A stretch of DNA of 64,000 nucleotides, from contig NZ_JAGIOA010000001.1 in assembly GCF_017876435.1 (NCBI RefSeq), positions 1,488,001 to 1,552,000 of the forward strand. Reading direction: 5' to 3'. Positions 25,714-35,478 of the stretch are shown here, in pieces. The position numbers were made by a program, and so were the translations under genes. Every line of letters starts with the position of its first letter. Positions within the stretch are counted from its first letter, which is position 1. The notes under the pieces are model-generated. The model saw only the letters and a list, made by a program, of their open reading frames with translations. It was not told the origin of the DNA and did no database searches. The DNA is from Microbacterium phyllosphaerae. Its GTDB lineage: Bacteria; Actinomycetota; Actinomycetes; Actinomycetales; Microbacteriaceae.

Positions 25714-27402
25714 GTGGGATATATAGATGTAGCCGGGGTCTCACTGACCCTGCCGGACGGCAGGCCGTTGCTGGATGACGCGACGTTCCGCGTCGGATCG
25801 GGGTCGACGAGCGCGCTCATCGGCCCCAACGGGGCGGGCAAGACGACGCTGCTCCGCATCATCCGCGGCGAGCAGGCTGCCGATGCCGGAGTCGTGACGA
25901 TCGACGGTGGACTCGGCGTCATGGACCAGTTCGTCGGGCACGGAGAGCCGGGGCAGACCGTGCACGAGCTGTTGGTGCGTGTCGCCCCTCGGCGCATCAG
26001 GCAGGCGGCGGAAGTGCTCGAATCAGCCGAGAACGCGCTGATCGAGCGCGACGAGCACGACACGCAGATGGCGTATGCGACGGCGATCGCCGAGTACGCC
26101 GACGCGGGCGGCTACGAGCACGAGACGGTGTGGGACCAGTGCACGGTCGCGGCCCTCGGCGTTCCCTACGACCGGGCGCGCTTCCGCGAGCTGACCACGC
26201 TCTCGGGAGGCGAGCAGAAACGCCTCGCTCTGGAAGCGCTGCTGCGCGGCCCCGACGAGGTTCTCCTTCTCGACGAGCCCGACAACTATCTCGACGTGCC
26301 GACCAAGCGCTGGCTCGAGGATCAGCTGCGGCAGACGCCGAAGACGGTTCTCCTCGTGTCGCACGACCGCGAGCTCCTGGCGCGCGCGGTCGACCGGCTC
26401 GTCACTCTCGAACCGGGCGGGGCCGGGGCGTCGGCATGGGTGCACGGCGGAGGCTTCGCGACGTGCCACCAGGCGCGCAGCGACCGGATGGACCGCCTCG
26501 ACGAACTGCGTCGGAGGTGGGACGAGCAGCACGAGAAGCTGCGCGTCCTCGTCGCGAATCTCAAGGTCAAGGCGTCGGCGAACGACGGGTTCGCCTCGAG
26601 GTATCAGGCGGCCCAGACCCGTCTCCGCAAGTTCGAGGAGGCGGGACCGCCCGAGGAACGACCACCCGCACAGGAGTTCGACATGCGCCTCCGGGGGTCG
26701 CGCACCGGCAAGCGGGCCGTCGTCGCGGAGCGGTTGGAGCTCACGGGACTGATGCGGCCCTTCGACGCAGAGGTCTGGTACGGCGACCGCGTCGCCGTAC
26801 TGGGGTCCAACGGGTCCGGAAAGTCCCACTTCCTGCGCCTGCTGGCCCGCGGCGGAAGCGACCCCGACTCGACACTCGGTCATGTGACCTCGACGGGTGA
26901 GCAGCTGGCGGAGGTCGCTCACGCCGGCCGCGCGATCCTCGGTGCCAGAGTCGTCCCCGGGCTGTTCGCGCAGACGCACGCGCACCCGGAGTTCGTGGGG
27001 CGCACGCTGCTCGAGATCCTGCACCGCGGTGACGAACGTCGGGCGGGGATGCCGAGGGATGCCGCGAGCTCGGCGCTGGACCGCTACGGGCTCGTGCGGC
27101 AGGCGCAGCAGACGTTCGAGTCGCTGTCGGGTGGGCAGCAGGCCCGCTTCCAGGTGCTTCTTCTCGAGCTCTCGGGTGCGACACTGCTGCTGCTCGATGA
27201 GCCGACCGACAACCTCGACATCGAGTCGGCCGAGGCTCTCGAAGAGGCACTCGTGCGCTTCGAGGGCACTGTGCTCGCGGTCACGCACGACCGCTGGTTC
27301 GCGCGCTCGTTCGACCGATTCCTCGTGTTCGGGTCGGACGGGGAGGTGTACGAGGCGGATGCTCCCGTGTGGGACGAGCGCCGGGTCGCACGCGCCCGCT
27401 GA
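25714..27402 (+). CDS. ABC-F family ATPase (ribosome-associated type)
   Basis: 562 residues with two ATPase domains and no membrane segment. Domain 1: Walker A GPNGAGKTTLLR, signature LSGGEQKRLALEALL, Walker B VLLLDEPDNYLDVP. A charged linker (about 255-335) with MDRLDELRRRWDEQHEKLR and LKVKASANDGFASRYQ follows. Domain 2: Walker A GSNGSGKSHFLR, signature LSGGQQARFQVLLLEL, Walker B LLLLDEPTDNLDIESAEAL. ABC-F proteins act on the ribosome, in translation control or antibiotic resistance; no resistance subtype can be assigned. GTG at 25714 chosen by ribosome site; an ATG at 25687 would add nine residues. Confidence 0.85.
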   Translation: MGYIDVAGVSLTLPDGRPLLDDATFRVGSGSTSALIGPNGAGKTTLLRIIRGEQAADAGVVTIDGGLGVMDQFVGHGEPGQTVHELLVRVAPRRIRQAAEVLESAENALIERDEHDTQMAYATAIAEYADAGGYEHETVWDQCTVAALGVPYDRARFRELTTLSGGEQKRLALEALLRGPDEVLLLDEPDNYLDVPTKRWLEDQLRQTPKTVLLVSHDRELLARAVDRLVTLEPGGAGASAWVHGGGFATCHQARSDRMDRLDELRRRWDEQHEKLRVLVANLKVKASANDGFASRYQAAQTRLRKFEEAGPPEERPPAQEFDMRLRGSRTGKRAVVAERLELTGLMRPFDAEVWYGDRVAVLGSNGSGKSHFLRLLARGGSDPDSTLGHVTSTGEQLAEVAHAGRAILGARVVPGLFAQTHAHPEFVGRTLLEILHRGDERRAGMPRDAASSALDRYGLVRQAQQTFESLSGGQQARFQVLLLELSGATLLLLDEPTDNLDIESAEALEEALVRFEGTVLAVTHDRWFARSFDRFLVFGSDGEVYEADAPVWDERRVARAR

Positions 27403-27429
27403 GATCGGTCGTTCTGAGCGCGTCCGGCG

Positions 27430-28512
27430 TCAGGCGAGCCGGAACGCTGCGGCGGCGTGCGCGGCCGGGTCGAGCGCGAGATCGGCCAGCGTGGCGCCGA
27501 CGCCCGGGGCGAACTTGAACCCGTGCCCCGAGAAGCCCGCTCCCACCACGATCCGTCCCCGCCGGTCGAGCACGAAGGCGCTGTCGTCGGTCGAGGTGTA
27601 GGTGCAGCTGATCGGCGAGGCGGATGCCGGGTCGAGGCCCGGCATCCACTCGCGCACGTAGTCGGCCAGCGCCTCGGCATGGGTCGTCCGGTGCGGGCGC
27701 GCATCAGGGTCGACGGCATCGCCGACCCGGTGGAACCCGACCTTGACGCCCTCACCCGGCGTCGGCATGCCGTAGACCGTCGCCGGATAGCGGTCGGTGT
27801 CGACGTAGTGGTTGAACGACGGCCAGGCGGATCCGTCCACGGGCAGGAAGTGGGCAGGCGTCTCCTCGGTGACCTCGAGCCGGGGAAGCCCGATGCCGGG
27901 GAGCATCTTCTCGGTCCATGCACCCACCGTGACGACGGCGACGTCGGCGCGCACGCGGCGCTCGCCGAGGAGCAGTTCGACGCCGGCGTCGGTCTCGTCG
28001 ATCCGTGTCACCGGGGTCTGCCAGCGGACCTCGCCACCGGCGGCGACGATGCGCTTCTCGAGTTCTTCCAGTGCCGCGGATGCCCGGGCGACGCCGGCGT
28101 CGCGGGAGTACAGCACCGGGCCGTCGAATCGCATGCCCGACCAGCGCGATGCGGCTTCGGTCGGCGGAAGGATCTCGGCGTGGATGCCTCGCTCATGGAG
28201 GCGGCGTTCGATCGCGGCGACATCGACGTCGCCGTGCGTGACCAGGCCGTGCAGACGAAGCAGCGGCTCGCCGTCGACGGGGCCGAGCGCCTCCCATCCC
28301 TCTCGTGCGCGGACGAGGAGGTCGAGGTAGTGCTCCTCGTCGTAGGCGTTGTTGAAGTTGCGCGTCGCACCGTGCGAGGCTCCTTCTCGGTGCCCGCGGG
28401 CGAAGCGCTCGAAGACCACCGGTCGGTGGCCTCGCCTGGTCAGTTCCCAGGCTGTGGCGAGTCCCATCACGCCGCCTCCGACGACGGCGACTTCCACGGC
28501 ATCCACCGACAT
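27430..28512 (-). CDS. FAD-dependent amine oxidase, sarcosine oxidase type
   Basis: 360 residues of the monomeric sarcosine oxidase/N-methyltryptophan oxidase family. The FAD-binding motif is VEVAVVGGGVMGLATAWELT, then RPVVFERF. GASHGATRNFNNAY contains the region that covalently or tightly holds FAD in this family, and VGAGFSGHGFKFAPGVG closes the fold. The usual Cys that links FAD near the C-terminus is not in an obvious place (the only nearby Cys is in SPISCTYTSTDDS), so covalent attachment is uncertain. ATG at 28512 follows GGGAGG. Substrate unknown. Convergent with the ABC-F gene and divergent from guaB3. Confidence 0.85.
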   Translation of the reverse strand: MSVDAVEVAVVGGGVMGLATAWELTRRGHRPVVFERFARGHREGASHGATRNFNNAYDEEHYLDLLVRAREGWEALGPVDGEPLLRLHGLVTHGDVDVAAIERRLHERGIHAEILPPTEAASRWSGMRFDGPVLYSRDAGVARASAALEELEKRIVAAGGEVRWQTPVTRIDETDAGVELLLGERRVRADVAVVTVGAWTEKMLPGIGLPRLEVTEETPAHFLPVDGSAWPSFNHYVDTDRYPATVYGMPTPGEGVKVGFHRVGDAVDPDARPHRTTHAEALADYVREWMPGLDPASASPISCTYTSTDDSAFVLDRRGRIVVGAGFSGHGFKFAPGVGATLADLALDPAAHAAAAFRLA

Positions 28513-28570
28513 ACTGCCTCCCGATCTCGGTTCCAGTCTCCCAGCCGTCGGCACCTCCGCGCGCGCCCGG

Positions 28571-28576
28571 TAGTCT
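28571..28576 (+). promoter_or_regulatory. -10 box for guaB3
   Basis: TAGTCT ends six bases before GTG at 28583. The leaderless geometry supports the GTG start rather than the ATG two codons later. Confidence 0.5.
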
Positions 28577-28582
28577 GGAGGG

Positions 28583-29704
28583 GTGACCATGGAGATCGAG
28601 CTCGGCCGAGGCAAGCGCGCGCGACGCGCGTACACGTTCGACGACATCGCGGTGGTGCCGTCCCGGCGCACGCGCAACCCGGAGGATGTGTCGACCGCCT
28701 GGACGATCGACGCCTTCGGTTTCGGCATCCCGGTGCTGGGCGCTCCGATGGATTCCGTCGTGAGCCCGCAGACGGCGATCATGCTGGGGCAGCTCGGCGG
28801 TCTGGGCGTGCTCGACCTCGAGGGTCTGTGGACCCGCTACGAGAACCCCGAGCCGCTGCTGGCCGAGATCGCCGGTCTCGATGAGAGCAAGGCGACGGCG
28901 CGCATGCAGCAGCTGTACGCCGAGCCGATCAAGCCCGCCCTCATCACGCAGCGCCTCGCCGAGATCCGCGAGGCCGGCGTCACTGTCGCCGGCTCGCTGA
29001 CTCCGCAGCGCACACAGGAGTTCTACGACACCGTGGCCGCAGCCGGTGTCGACCTGTTCGTCATCCGCGGCACGACGGTCTCGGCAGAGCACGTGTCGAG
29101 CGTCGACGAGCCGCTGAACCTCAAGAAGTTCATCTACGACCTCGACGTGCCGGTGATCGTCGGCGGCGCAGCCACCTACACGGCCGCGCTGCACCTGATG
29201 CGCACCGGTGCCGCCGGCGTGCTCGTCGGCTTCGGTGGGGGAGCGGCATCGACCACCCGTGCCACGCTCGGCATCCACGCTCCGATGGCGACGGCCGTCT
29301 CCGACGTCGCGGCTGCGCGTCGCGACTACCTCGACGAGTCCGGCGGACGCTACGTGCACGTCATCGCCGACGGTGGGGTCGGCACGTCCGGCGACATCGT
29401 CAAGGCGCTCGCGATGGGTGCTGACGCCGTCATGCTCGGCGTCGCGCTCGCCCGCGCCACCGACGCGCCCGGCCGCGGATTCCACTGGGGCCCCGAGTCC
29501 CACCACCCGAAGCTCCCGCGCGGTCGTCGCGTCGAGGTCGGCGGCATCGGCACCCTCGAGGAGATCCTCTACGGTCCGGCTCCCGTCGCCGACGGCACGG
29601 CGAACCTCATCGGGGCGCTGCGCAAGTCGATGGCCACCACCGGATACTCCGATCTCAAGGAGTTCCAGCGGGTCGAGGTCGTGCTCGCACCCTACGAGGC
29701 CTGA
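28583..29704 (+). CDS. guaB3: GuaB3 family IMP dehydrogenase-related protein
   Basis: 373 residues, without the CBS pair of the true IMP dehydrogenase in this window. The barrel starts with RAYTFDDIAVVPSRRTRNPE and PVLGAPMDSVVSP, and has VIVGGAATYTAALHLMRTGA, IADGGVGTSGDIVKALAMGA and LRKSMATTGYSDLKEF. Where GuaB has its catalytic cysteine loop (GPGSICTT) I see no equivalent Cys. GuaB3 is conserved in actinobacteria; its activity is not settled for this group. The start is a GTG with TAGTCT six bases upstream. Confidence 0.92.
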   Translation: MTMEIELGRGKRARRAYTFDDIAVVPSRRTRNPEDVSTAWTIDAFGFGIPVLGAPMDSVVSPQTAIMLGQLGGLGVLDLEGLWTRYENPEPLLAEIAGLDESKATARMQQLYAEPIKPALITQRLAEIREAGVTVAGSLTPQRTQEFYDTVAAAGVDLFVIRGTTVSAEHVSSVDEPLNLKKFIYDLDVPVIVGGAATYTAALHLMRTGAAGVLVGFGGGAASTTRATLGIHAPMATAVSDVAAARRDYLDESGGRYVHVIADGGVGTSGDIVKALAMGADAVMLGVALARATDAPGRGFHWGPESHHPKLPRGRRVEVGGIGTLEEILYGPAPVADGTANLIGALRKSMATTGYSDLKEFQRVEVVLAPYEA

Positions 29705-29720
29705 GGCTCCGCTCGACACC

Positions 29721-30515
29721 GTGACTTCTCCCGTACTGTTCCCGCCGACCCTTCGCGAGGTCATGCTCCGGGGACGCTGGATCGGGATGCTCGTGCTGTG
29801 CCTGGTCGTCGCCGGCGTGTTCGCCTGGCTCGGCCAGTGGCAGTTGGAGCGTGCGATCGAGACCGATCCGCCGCCCGCCGGAGCGACCGAGCAGGTGCGT
29901 CCGCTGACCGACGTGGTCGAACCGGGCGCGTATCTGCCCGAGCCGCTCGTCGGACAGAAGGTCGAGACGTCGGGAACCTGGATTCCGGATGACTTCCTCG
30001 TGGTGTCCAGCCGGTTCAACGACGATGTCGAAGGCTACTGGGTCACGGGTCAGCTGCGCGTCGCGGAGCGCACCTCGATCGCCGTCGCGATCGGATGGAC
30101 CGCCGACCGGTCCGTCGCGGATGACGCCGTGGAGAAGCTGAACGCCGGCGAGGCGGAAGCCTCGATCACCGGGCGTCTGATCTCGGACGAAGGGCCGTCG
30201 GCGCCGCCCAAGGACGACCCTCAGCGCATGGACCGCATGTCGACCGCCGCCCTGCTGAGCCACTGGCACGACGTCGATCAGCTCGATGTGTACCGGCCGT
30301 ACCTGGCGTCGACGACGGCATCGGCCGGACTCGCCGACATCTCGTCTCCGGCGCCCGAGGAGCAGTCTCCGGTGAACTGGCTCAACATCTTCTATGCGGT
30401 GGAGTGGGCGATCTTCGCCGGGTTCGCGTTCTACCTCTGGTATCGACTCGCGAAGGACGCCTGGGAGCGCGAGGTCGAGGAGTTCGAAGACGCCGCCGCG
30501 GCCGAGACCGCCTGA
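29721..30515 (+). CDS. SURF1 family cytochrome oxidase assembly protein
   Basis: 264 residues from a GTG 16 bases after guaB3. Two membrane helices flank an outer domain, the SURF1 plan: helix 1 at about 15-35 (WIGMLVLCLVVAGVFAWLGQ, then WQLERA) and helix 2 near the C-terminus (VEWAIFAGFAFYLWYRLAKD). GTWIPDDFLVVSSR and GWTADRS are typical outer motifs. SURF1 proteins help insert haem a into the aa3-type oxidase. The C-terminus is acidic. Probably co-transcribed with guaB3 by proximity. Confidence 0.9.
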   Translation: MTSPVLFPPTLREVMLRGRWIGMLVLCLVVAGVFAWLGQWQLERAIETDPPPAGATEQVRPLTDVVEPGAYLPEPLVGQKVETSGTWIPDDFLVVSSRFNDDVEGYWVTGQLRVAERTSIAVAIGWTADRSVADDAVEKLNAGEAEASITGRLISDEGPSAPPKDDPQRMDRMSTAALLSHWHDVDQLDVYRPYLASTTASAGLADISSPAPEEQSPVNWLNIFYAVEWAIFAGFAFYLWYRLAKDAWEREVEEFEDAAAAETA

Positions 30516-30639
30516 CCCGTCGCGCGCGCCTGCGCGTGGAGCGATGCGCATCCGAGCGCTGACGCCCACGGTATTCCACCTTCGTCAGGGGTGGTTTCCG
30601 ACGTTCGGTGAGGGCTTGGTTACCAATCGGAAAACTCCG

Positions 30640-30668
30640 TTGAGGTTGTCTGAGGGCCTCCGTATGCT
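30640..30668 (+). promoter_or_regulatory. Promoter of the secreted nuclease gene
   Basis: -35 TTGAGG (30640-30645), 17-base spacer, -10 TATGCT (30663-30668), giving a leader of about 75 bases. An inverted repeat TTGGTTACCAA (30616-30626) lies 13 bases upstream of the -35 and could be an activator or repressor site. Confidence 0.6.
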
Positions 30669-30751
30669 CGCTCACATGTGCGTCAGCTGAGAGCGCGCAG
30701 CCACGGTTTCACGAGAGCCGTCGCCAGACGATACCCGAGGAGACAACACAG

Positions 30752-33700
30752 ATGATGTCCGCTCCCGACGCCGCGAACCACGAGGTTCCCGGGTCAGCTC
30801 GCAGAAGTCGGGGGCGTCTCGGCGTCCTCGCCGCCACCTGCGTCGCCGCTCTGGGCGCCAGCGCCCTGATCGCGGCTCCCGCATCCGCCGACGTCTCCGG
30901 GACGGGGGTCGTCATCAACGAGGCCTACCTCTCCGGGGGCAGTGCCGGAGCAGCCTTCACGAACAAGTTCGTGGAGCTCTACAACCCCACCGCATCGCCC
31001 GTCACGCTCGACGGCATGTCGCTGCAGTACCGCTCGGCGACGGGAACGGGCAACTCCAACGGCGTCGCGCCGCTCACCGGCGTCATCCCGGCCGGCGGCC
31101 ACTACCTCGTGCAGGCAGGCAGCAACGGCGCGAACGGCGCCGCCCTGCCGACCGCGGATGCGGTGAGCACCCTCAACCCGAGCGGCACCAACGGCACCCT
31201 CGCGCTCGTCGACGGCACCGCAGCGGTCGCGCTGACTCCGGGCTCCGTCACCGGCGTCGACGGCGTCATCGACGTGCTCGGCTACGGCACCTCGAACACC
31301 TTCGAGACCGCGGCGGCGACGCCGCCCACCGGCAACACCGACGTCAAGTCGCTCAACCGCACCGACGGCAAGGACACCGACGACAACAAGGCGGACTTCA
31401 GCCTCTCGGCGACCATCACGCCTCAGAACACCGGCGGCACCGACCCGGGTACCGACCCCGGCACCGACCCGACCGAGGTGTCCATCGCCGAGGTCCAGGG
31501 CACGGGCGATGTCTCGCCGCTCAACGGCCAGACCGTCACGGTCGAGGGCGTCGTCACGGCCGACTACCGCACCGGCGGCTACAAGGGCATCGTCATCCAG
31601 ACTGAGGGGTCGGGCGGAGAGAACGACGCCACCCCCGGCGCATCCGACGGCGTCTTCGTCTTCCTGAACGCGCTCGCGCCCACGCTCGAGATCGGCGATC
31701 TCGTCTCGGTCACGGGCTCGGTCAGCGAGTACTTCGGCCAGACCCAGATCAACCCGACCGCACTCTCCGGCGTCTCGGTGGTGCAGGCGGGCGTCGGGGT
31801 CCCCGCGCTCACGCCGCTTCCCGACACGGTCGAGGGCGCGGACCGCGAGCAGTACGAGAACATGTACGTCGCACCCGCCGGCACGTACCGCGTCGCGTCG
31901 AGCCACCAGCTCTACAACTTCGGAGCACTCTGGCTGAACGCCGGTGCCGACCTCAACGTCAAGAACACCGAGACCGTGCGTCCCGGCGACGAGGCGAAGG
32001 CGATCGCTGCGGCGAACCGCGCGAACCGCATCCTCCTCGATGACGGCTGGTCGATCCAGGTCACGAACAGCGGTCACCCGAACGACCAGCCCTACTTCAC
32101 GAAGGACCTCGTCGTCCGCAACGGCGACACGGTCGACTTCAGCGACAGCGGATACGTGCTGCAGTACGGCTTCGACGACTGGCGTCTGCAGCCGGTCGTG
32201 CCGATCGACAGCACCTCGTCCGACGACCTGAAGGTCGGCTTCGCCGCGACGAACCCCCGCACCGACTCGGCACCCGACGTGGGCGGCGACGTGCAGGTCG
32301 CGTCGTTCAACGTGTTCAACTACTTCACGACGCTCAAGAGCGAGAACTCGAACGCTCGGGGCGCCGCGAACGCGGCCCAGTTCGAGATCCAGAAGTCCAA
32401 GATCGTCGCGGCCATCAACGGGCTGGACGCGGAGATCGTCTCGCTCATGGAGATCGAGAACTCGATCAAGCTCGGCGGCTCGCTCGACGAGGCGCTGGCC
32501 GATCTGGTCGACGGACTCAACGACGCTCTGGGCAGCGAGGAGTGGGACTACGTCCGCACCCCCGACGAGCTGAACGACTCGGCGACCACGGACTACATCA
32601 CCAGCGCGATCATCTACAAGAAGGATGCCGTCGAGACGGTGGGCGACAGCCTGACCGTGACCGACGAGACCGTCTGGGGCAACGCCCGCGAGCCGATCGC
32701 GCAGGCGTTCGACATCGACGGACGCGTCGTCACCGTCGTGGCGAACCACTTCAAGTCGAAGTCGGCACCCGAGGGCGGCGGCGCGGAGCCGGCCGACGGC
32801 CAGGGCTTCTTCAACGCCGACCGCGTGAAGCAGGCGAACTCGCTCAAGGGCTTCACCGAAGAGATCGAAGAGTCGACCGGCAGCAGCGACATCCTGCTGA
32901 TCGGCGACTTCAACGCCTACGCGAAGGAAGACCCGATCGAGGTCTTCACGACCGCGGGGTGGAGCGACGTCGCTCGGGAGAAGGCCCCCGAGCAGCACAC
33001 CTACACGTTCGACGGTGAGCTCGGCTCGCTCGACCACGTGCTGGCATCCCCGTCGCTCGCCGCATCGATCACCGGAGCAGGCGTGTGGAGCATCAACTCG
33101 CCCGAGTGGAGCGACCGCGGATACGCGTTCGGCGCCACCGACGCGGGCACGCCGTTCCGCTCCAGCGATCACGACCCGATCATCGTCGGTGTCGCGTCCG
33201 AGATCCCGCCGGTCAGCATCGACATCGTCACGATCAACGACTTCCACGGCCGGATCGAAGCCGACGGCGCTGCCGCCGGTGCCGCCGTGGTGGCCGGAGC
33301 CGTGAAGCAGTTCCGCGAGGAGAACCCGAACACGATCTTCGCCGGAGCCGGTGACCTGATCGGCGCCTCGACGTTCACCTCGTTCATCAACGACGACAAC
33401 CCGACGATCGACGCGCTCAACGCCGCCGGTCTCGACGTCAGCGCGGCAGGAAACCACGAGTTCGACCAGGGCTGGGAGGATCTGCGCGACCGTGTGCAGG
33501 ACCGCGCGGACTGGGAGTACATCTCGTCGAACGTGTTCGTGACCGAGACCGGAGAGCCTGCGCTCGCCCCGGCCTGGGTCAAGGAGCTCGACGGCGTGCG
33601 CGTCGGTTTCGTCGGCGCCGTCACGGAGGACCTCGACTCGCTCGTGTCTCCCGAGGGCATCGCCGACCTCGAGGTCCGCAGCATCGCCGACTCGGTGAAC

Positions 33701-35386
33701 GCCGTCGCCGACGACCTGCGCGACGGAGACCCCTCCAACGGCGAGGCGGATGTCGTCATCCTCCTCGTCCACGAGGGCGCATCCAGCGTCGAGCTGTCGA
33801 GCATCACTCCGGACTCGCCCCTCGGCGAGATCGTCTACGGAGTGGATGACGACGTCGACGCGATCGTGTCGGCGCACACCCACCTCGCGTACAACCACGT
33901 CATCGACGGCCGACCGGTCGTCTCGGCAGGGCAGTACGGCGAGAACCTGGGTCTCATGAACCTCCAGGTCGACCCGAAGACGAAGGAGCTCATCTCGATC
34001 ACGAACGAGATCAAGCCCCTCACCGCGGCCGGCAAGCCGCTCTACCCGGCCGTTCCTGAGGTCGCCGACATCGTCGCCAAGGCGAAGGCGGAGGCCGATG
34101 TGCTCGGAGCGGTGAAGGTCGGCGACATCACCGCCGACTTCAACCGCGCTCGCCAGGCGAACGGGTCGGAGAACCGCGGTGGCGAGTCCACCATCGGCAA
34201 CTTCGTCGCCGACGTGCAGAAGTGGTCCACCGGCGCGGACATCGCGCTGATGAACCCGGGTGGCATCCGTGCCAACCTCACGTACGCCTCGTCGAACGCC
34301 AGCGACCCGAACGGCAACGTCACGTACCGCGAGGCGGCGACGGTGCAGCCGTTCGCCAACACGCTCGTGACGCTGACGCTCACCGGCGCGCAGCTGAAGG
34401 GCGTGCTCGAGGAGCAGTGGCAGCCGGCAGGCTCCGCGCGTCCGTTCCTCAAGCTCGGTGTGTCGGAGGGGCTCGTCTACACGTACGACCCCGCAGCCGC
34501 ACAGGGCTCACGGGTCACCTCGATCACGCTCAACGGAACCGCGATCGACCCGGCGGCGAACTACACGGTGGCGGCCAACTCGTTCCTCGCGGCGGGTGGA
34601 GACAACTTCCTCACCTTCAAGGAGGGCACGGGCAAGCGCGACACCGGCAAGATCGACCTGCAGTCCATGGTCGACTGGTTCGACGCGAACAAGACCGCGA
34701 CCCCCGACCTCGCCCAGCGCGCGGTGGGTGTCTCGGTCAGCGCACCGGATGCCGACGGCTACAGCGCCGGCGACCAGGTGACCGTAGCGCTCTCTTCGTT
34801 GGCTTTCAGCGCGGGGGAGCAAGCTCCCGGCCAGGTGACGCTGTCGCTCGGTGACACGCAGCTCGCCGCCGGTGCCGTCGACCCGACGATCGTCGACGCC
34901 ACCGACGAGGCCGGTCGCGCGTCGCTCACCTTCACGGTTCCCTCGGGCGTCTATGGGGAGCAGCTGCTCACCGTGGCCGTGGCCGGGACCGGGACGACGG
35001 TGCAGGTGCCGTTCACGATCGCGGGGGAGGAGCCGGCGGAGTTCGCGGGTTCCATCGACCTCGGGTCCTCGAAGGTGACCGCGGGCAAGAAGCTGAAGAT
35101 CACCGGTGAGGGCTACGAGCCCGGCGAGACGGTGACCGTCGAGCTGCGGCCCAAGAAGGGTGCGGCCACCGAGGTCGGCACCGTCAAGGTCAAGGCCGAC
35201 GGCACCTTCTCGACATCGGTCACCGTGCCGAAGGGCACGCAGCCGGGCAAGTACACGGTCGCGGTCGCGCAGGCCGACGGAGACGCGGCCACGGCCACCG
35301 TCACCGTGAACCGCGCAGGCGGGATCGGTGGCATCATCGGTGGCATCCTCGACTGGCTGTGGGACCTCCTCAACGGGTGGTTCTGA
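30752..35386 (+). CDS. Secreted bifunctional ExeM/NucH-type nuclease and 5'-nucleotidase
   Basis: 1,544 residues, ribosome site GAGGAGA. Order: signal peptide to about 49 (ending PASA); lamin-tail domain (about 50-205, VVINEAYLSGGSAG); OB-fold (about 225-350, VTVEGVVTADYRTGGYKG); endonuclease/exonuclease/phosphatase domain (about 510-810: VASFNVFNYF, LMEIEN, LIGDFNAYA, SSDHDPIIV); calcineurin-like phosphatase (about 822-1100: VTINDFHGRIE, SAAGNHEFDQGW, SAHTHLAYN); 5'-nucleotidase C-domain (about 1120-1315: TIGNFVADVQ, NPGGIRANL); two Ig-like domains; a hydrophobic tail GIIGGILDWLWDLLNGWF. It would degrade external DNA/RNA to nucleotides, then strip phosphate, feeding phosphate and nucleosides. 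No sortase motif or membrane helix with basic tail is present, so release or loose attachment is likely. Confidence 0.93.
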   Translation: MMSAPDAANHEVPGSARRSRGRLGVLAATCVAALGASALIAAPASADVSGTGVVINEAYLSGGSAGAAFTNKFVELYNPTASPVTLDGMSLQYRSATGTGNSNGVAPLTGVIPAGGHYLVQAGSNGANGAALPTADAVSTLNPSGTNGTLALVDGTAAVALTPGSVTGVDGVIDVLGYGTSNTFETAAATPPTGNTDVKSLNRTDGKDTDDNKADFSLSATITPQNTGGTDPGTDPGTDPTEVSIAEVQGTGDVSPLNGQTVTVEGVVTADYRTGGYKGIVIQTEGSGGENDATPGASDGVFVFLNALAPTLEIGDLVSVTGSVSEYFGQTQINPTALSGVSVVQAGVGVPALTPLPDTVEGADREQYENMYVAPAGTYRVASSHQLYNFGALWLNAGADLNVKNTETVRPGDEAKAIAAANRANRILLDDGWSIQVTNSGHPNDQPYFTKDLVVRNGDTVDFSDSGYVLQYGFDDWRLQPVVPIDSTSSDDLKVGFAATNPRTDSAPDVGGDVQVASFNVFNYFTTLKSENSNARGAANAAQFEIQKSKIVAAINGLDAEIVSLMEIENSIKLGGSLDEALADLVDGLNDALGSEEWDYVRTPDELNDSATTDYITSAIIYKKDAVETVGDSLTVTDETVWGNAREPIAQAFDIDGRVVTVVANHFKSKSAPEGGGAEPADGQGFFNADRVKQANSLKGFTEEIEESTGSSDILLIGDFNAYAKEDPIEVFTTAGWSDVAREKAPEQHTYTFDGELGSLDHVLASPSLAASITGAGVWSINSPEWSDRGYAFGATDAGTPFRSSDHDPIIVGVASEIPPVSIDIVTINDFHGRIEADGAAAGAAVVAGAVKQFREENPNTIFAGAGDLIGASTFTSFINDDNPTIDALNAAGLDVSAAGNHEFDQGWEDLRDRVQDRADWEYISSNVFVTETGEPALAPAWVKELDGVRVGFVGAVTEDLDSLVSPEGIADLEVRSIADSVNAVADDLRDGDPSNGEADVVILLVHEGASSVELSSITPDSPLGEIVYGVDDDVDAIVSAHTHLAYNHVIDGRPVVSAGQYGENLGLMNLQVDPKTKELISITNEIKPLTAAGKPLYPAVPEVADIVAKAKAEADVLGAVKVGDITADFNRARQANGSENRGGESTIGNFVADVQKWSTGADIALMNPGGIRANLTYASSNASDPNGNVTYREAATVQPFANTLVTLTLTGAQLKGVLEEQWQPAGSARPFLKLGVSEGLVYTYDPAAAQGSRVTSITLNGTAIDPAANYTVAANSFLAAGGDNFLTFKEGTGKRDTGKIDLQSMVDWFDANKTATPDLAQRAVGVSVSAPDADGYSAGDQVTVALSSLAFSAGEQAPGQVTLSLGDTQLAAGAVDPTIVDATDEAGRASLTFTVPSGVYGEQLLTVAVAGTGTTVQVPFTIAGEEPAEFAGSIDLGSSKVTAGKKLKITGEGYEPGETVTVELRPKKGAATEVGTVKVKADGTFSTSVTVPKGTQPGKYTVAVAQADGDAATATVTVNRAGGIGGIIGGILDWLWDLLNGWF

Positions 35387-35420
35387 CGCCATCGGGCGTG
35401 TGACGCAGGCATGACAGAGG

Positions 35421-35454
35421 CGAAGGCCGCCGGGAGACATCCCGGCGGCCTTCG
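35421..35454 (+). terminator. Terminator after the nuclease gene
   Basis: Fifteen-base stem (35421-35435 with 35440-35454), four-base loop, between converging genes. Confidence 0.85.
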
Positions 35455-35478
35455 TCGTGCGTGCGAGCGATCGCCGCG

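Noticed and set aside
30516..30751. PHO box upstream of the nuclease gene
   Set aside because: I looked for repeated GTTCACC-like units and did not find them; only a single inverted repeat and a -35/-10 pair are supported.
30794..33898. Open frame of 1,034 codons on the minus strand
   Set aside because: It is antisense to the secreted nuclease gene. Its translation is Arg/Val/Asp-rich without motifs, the usual shadow in GC-rich DNA.
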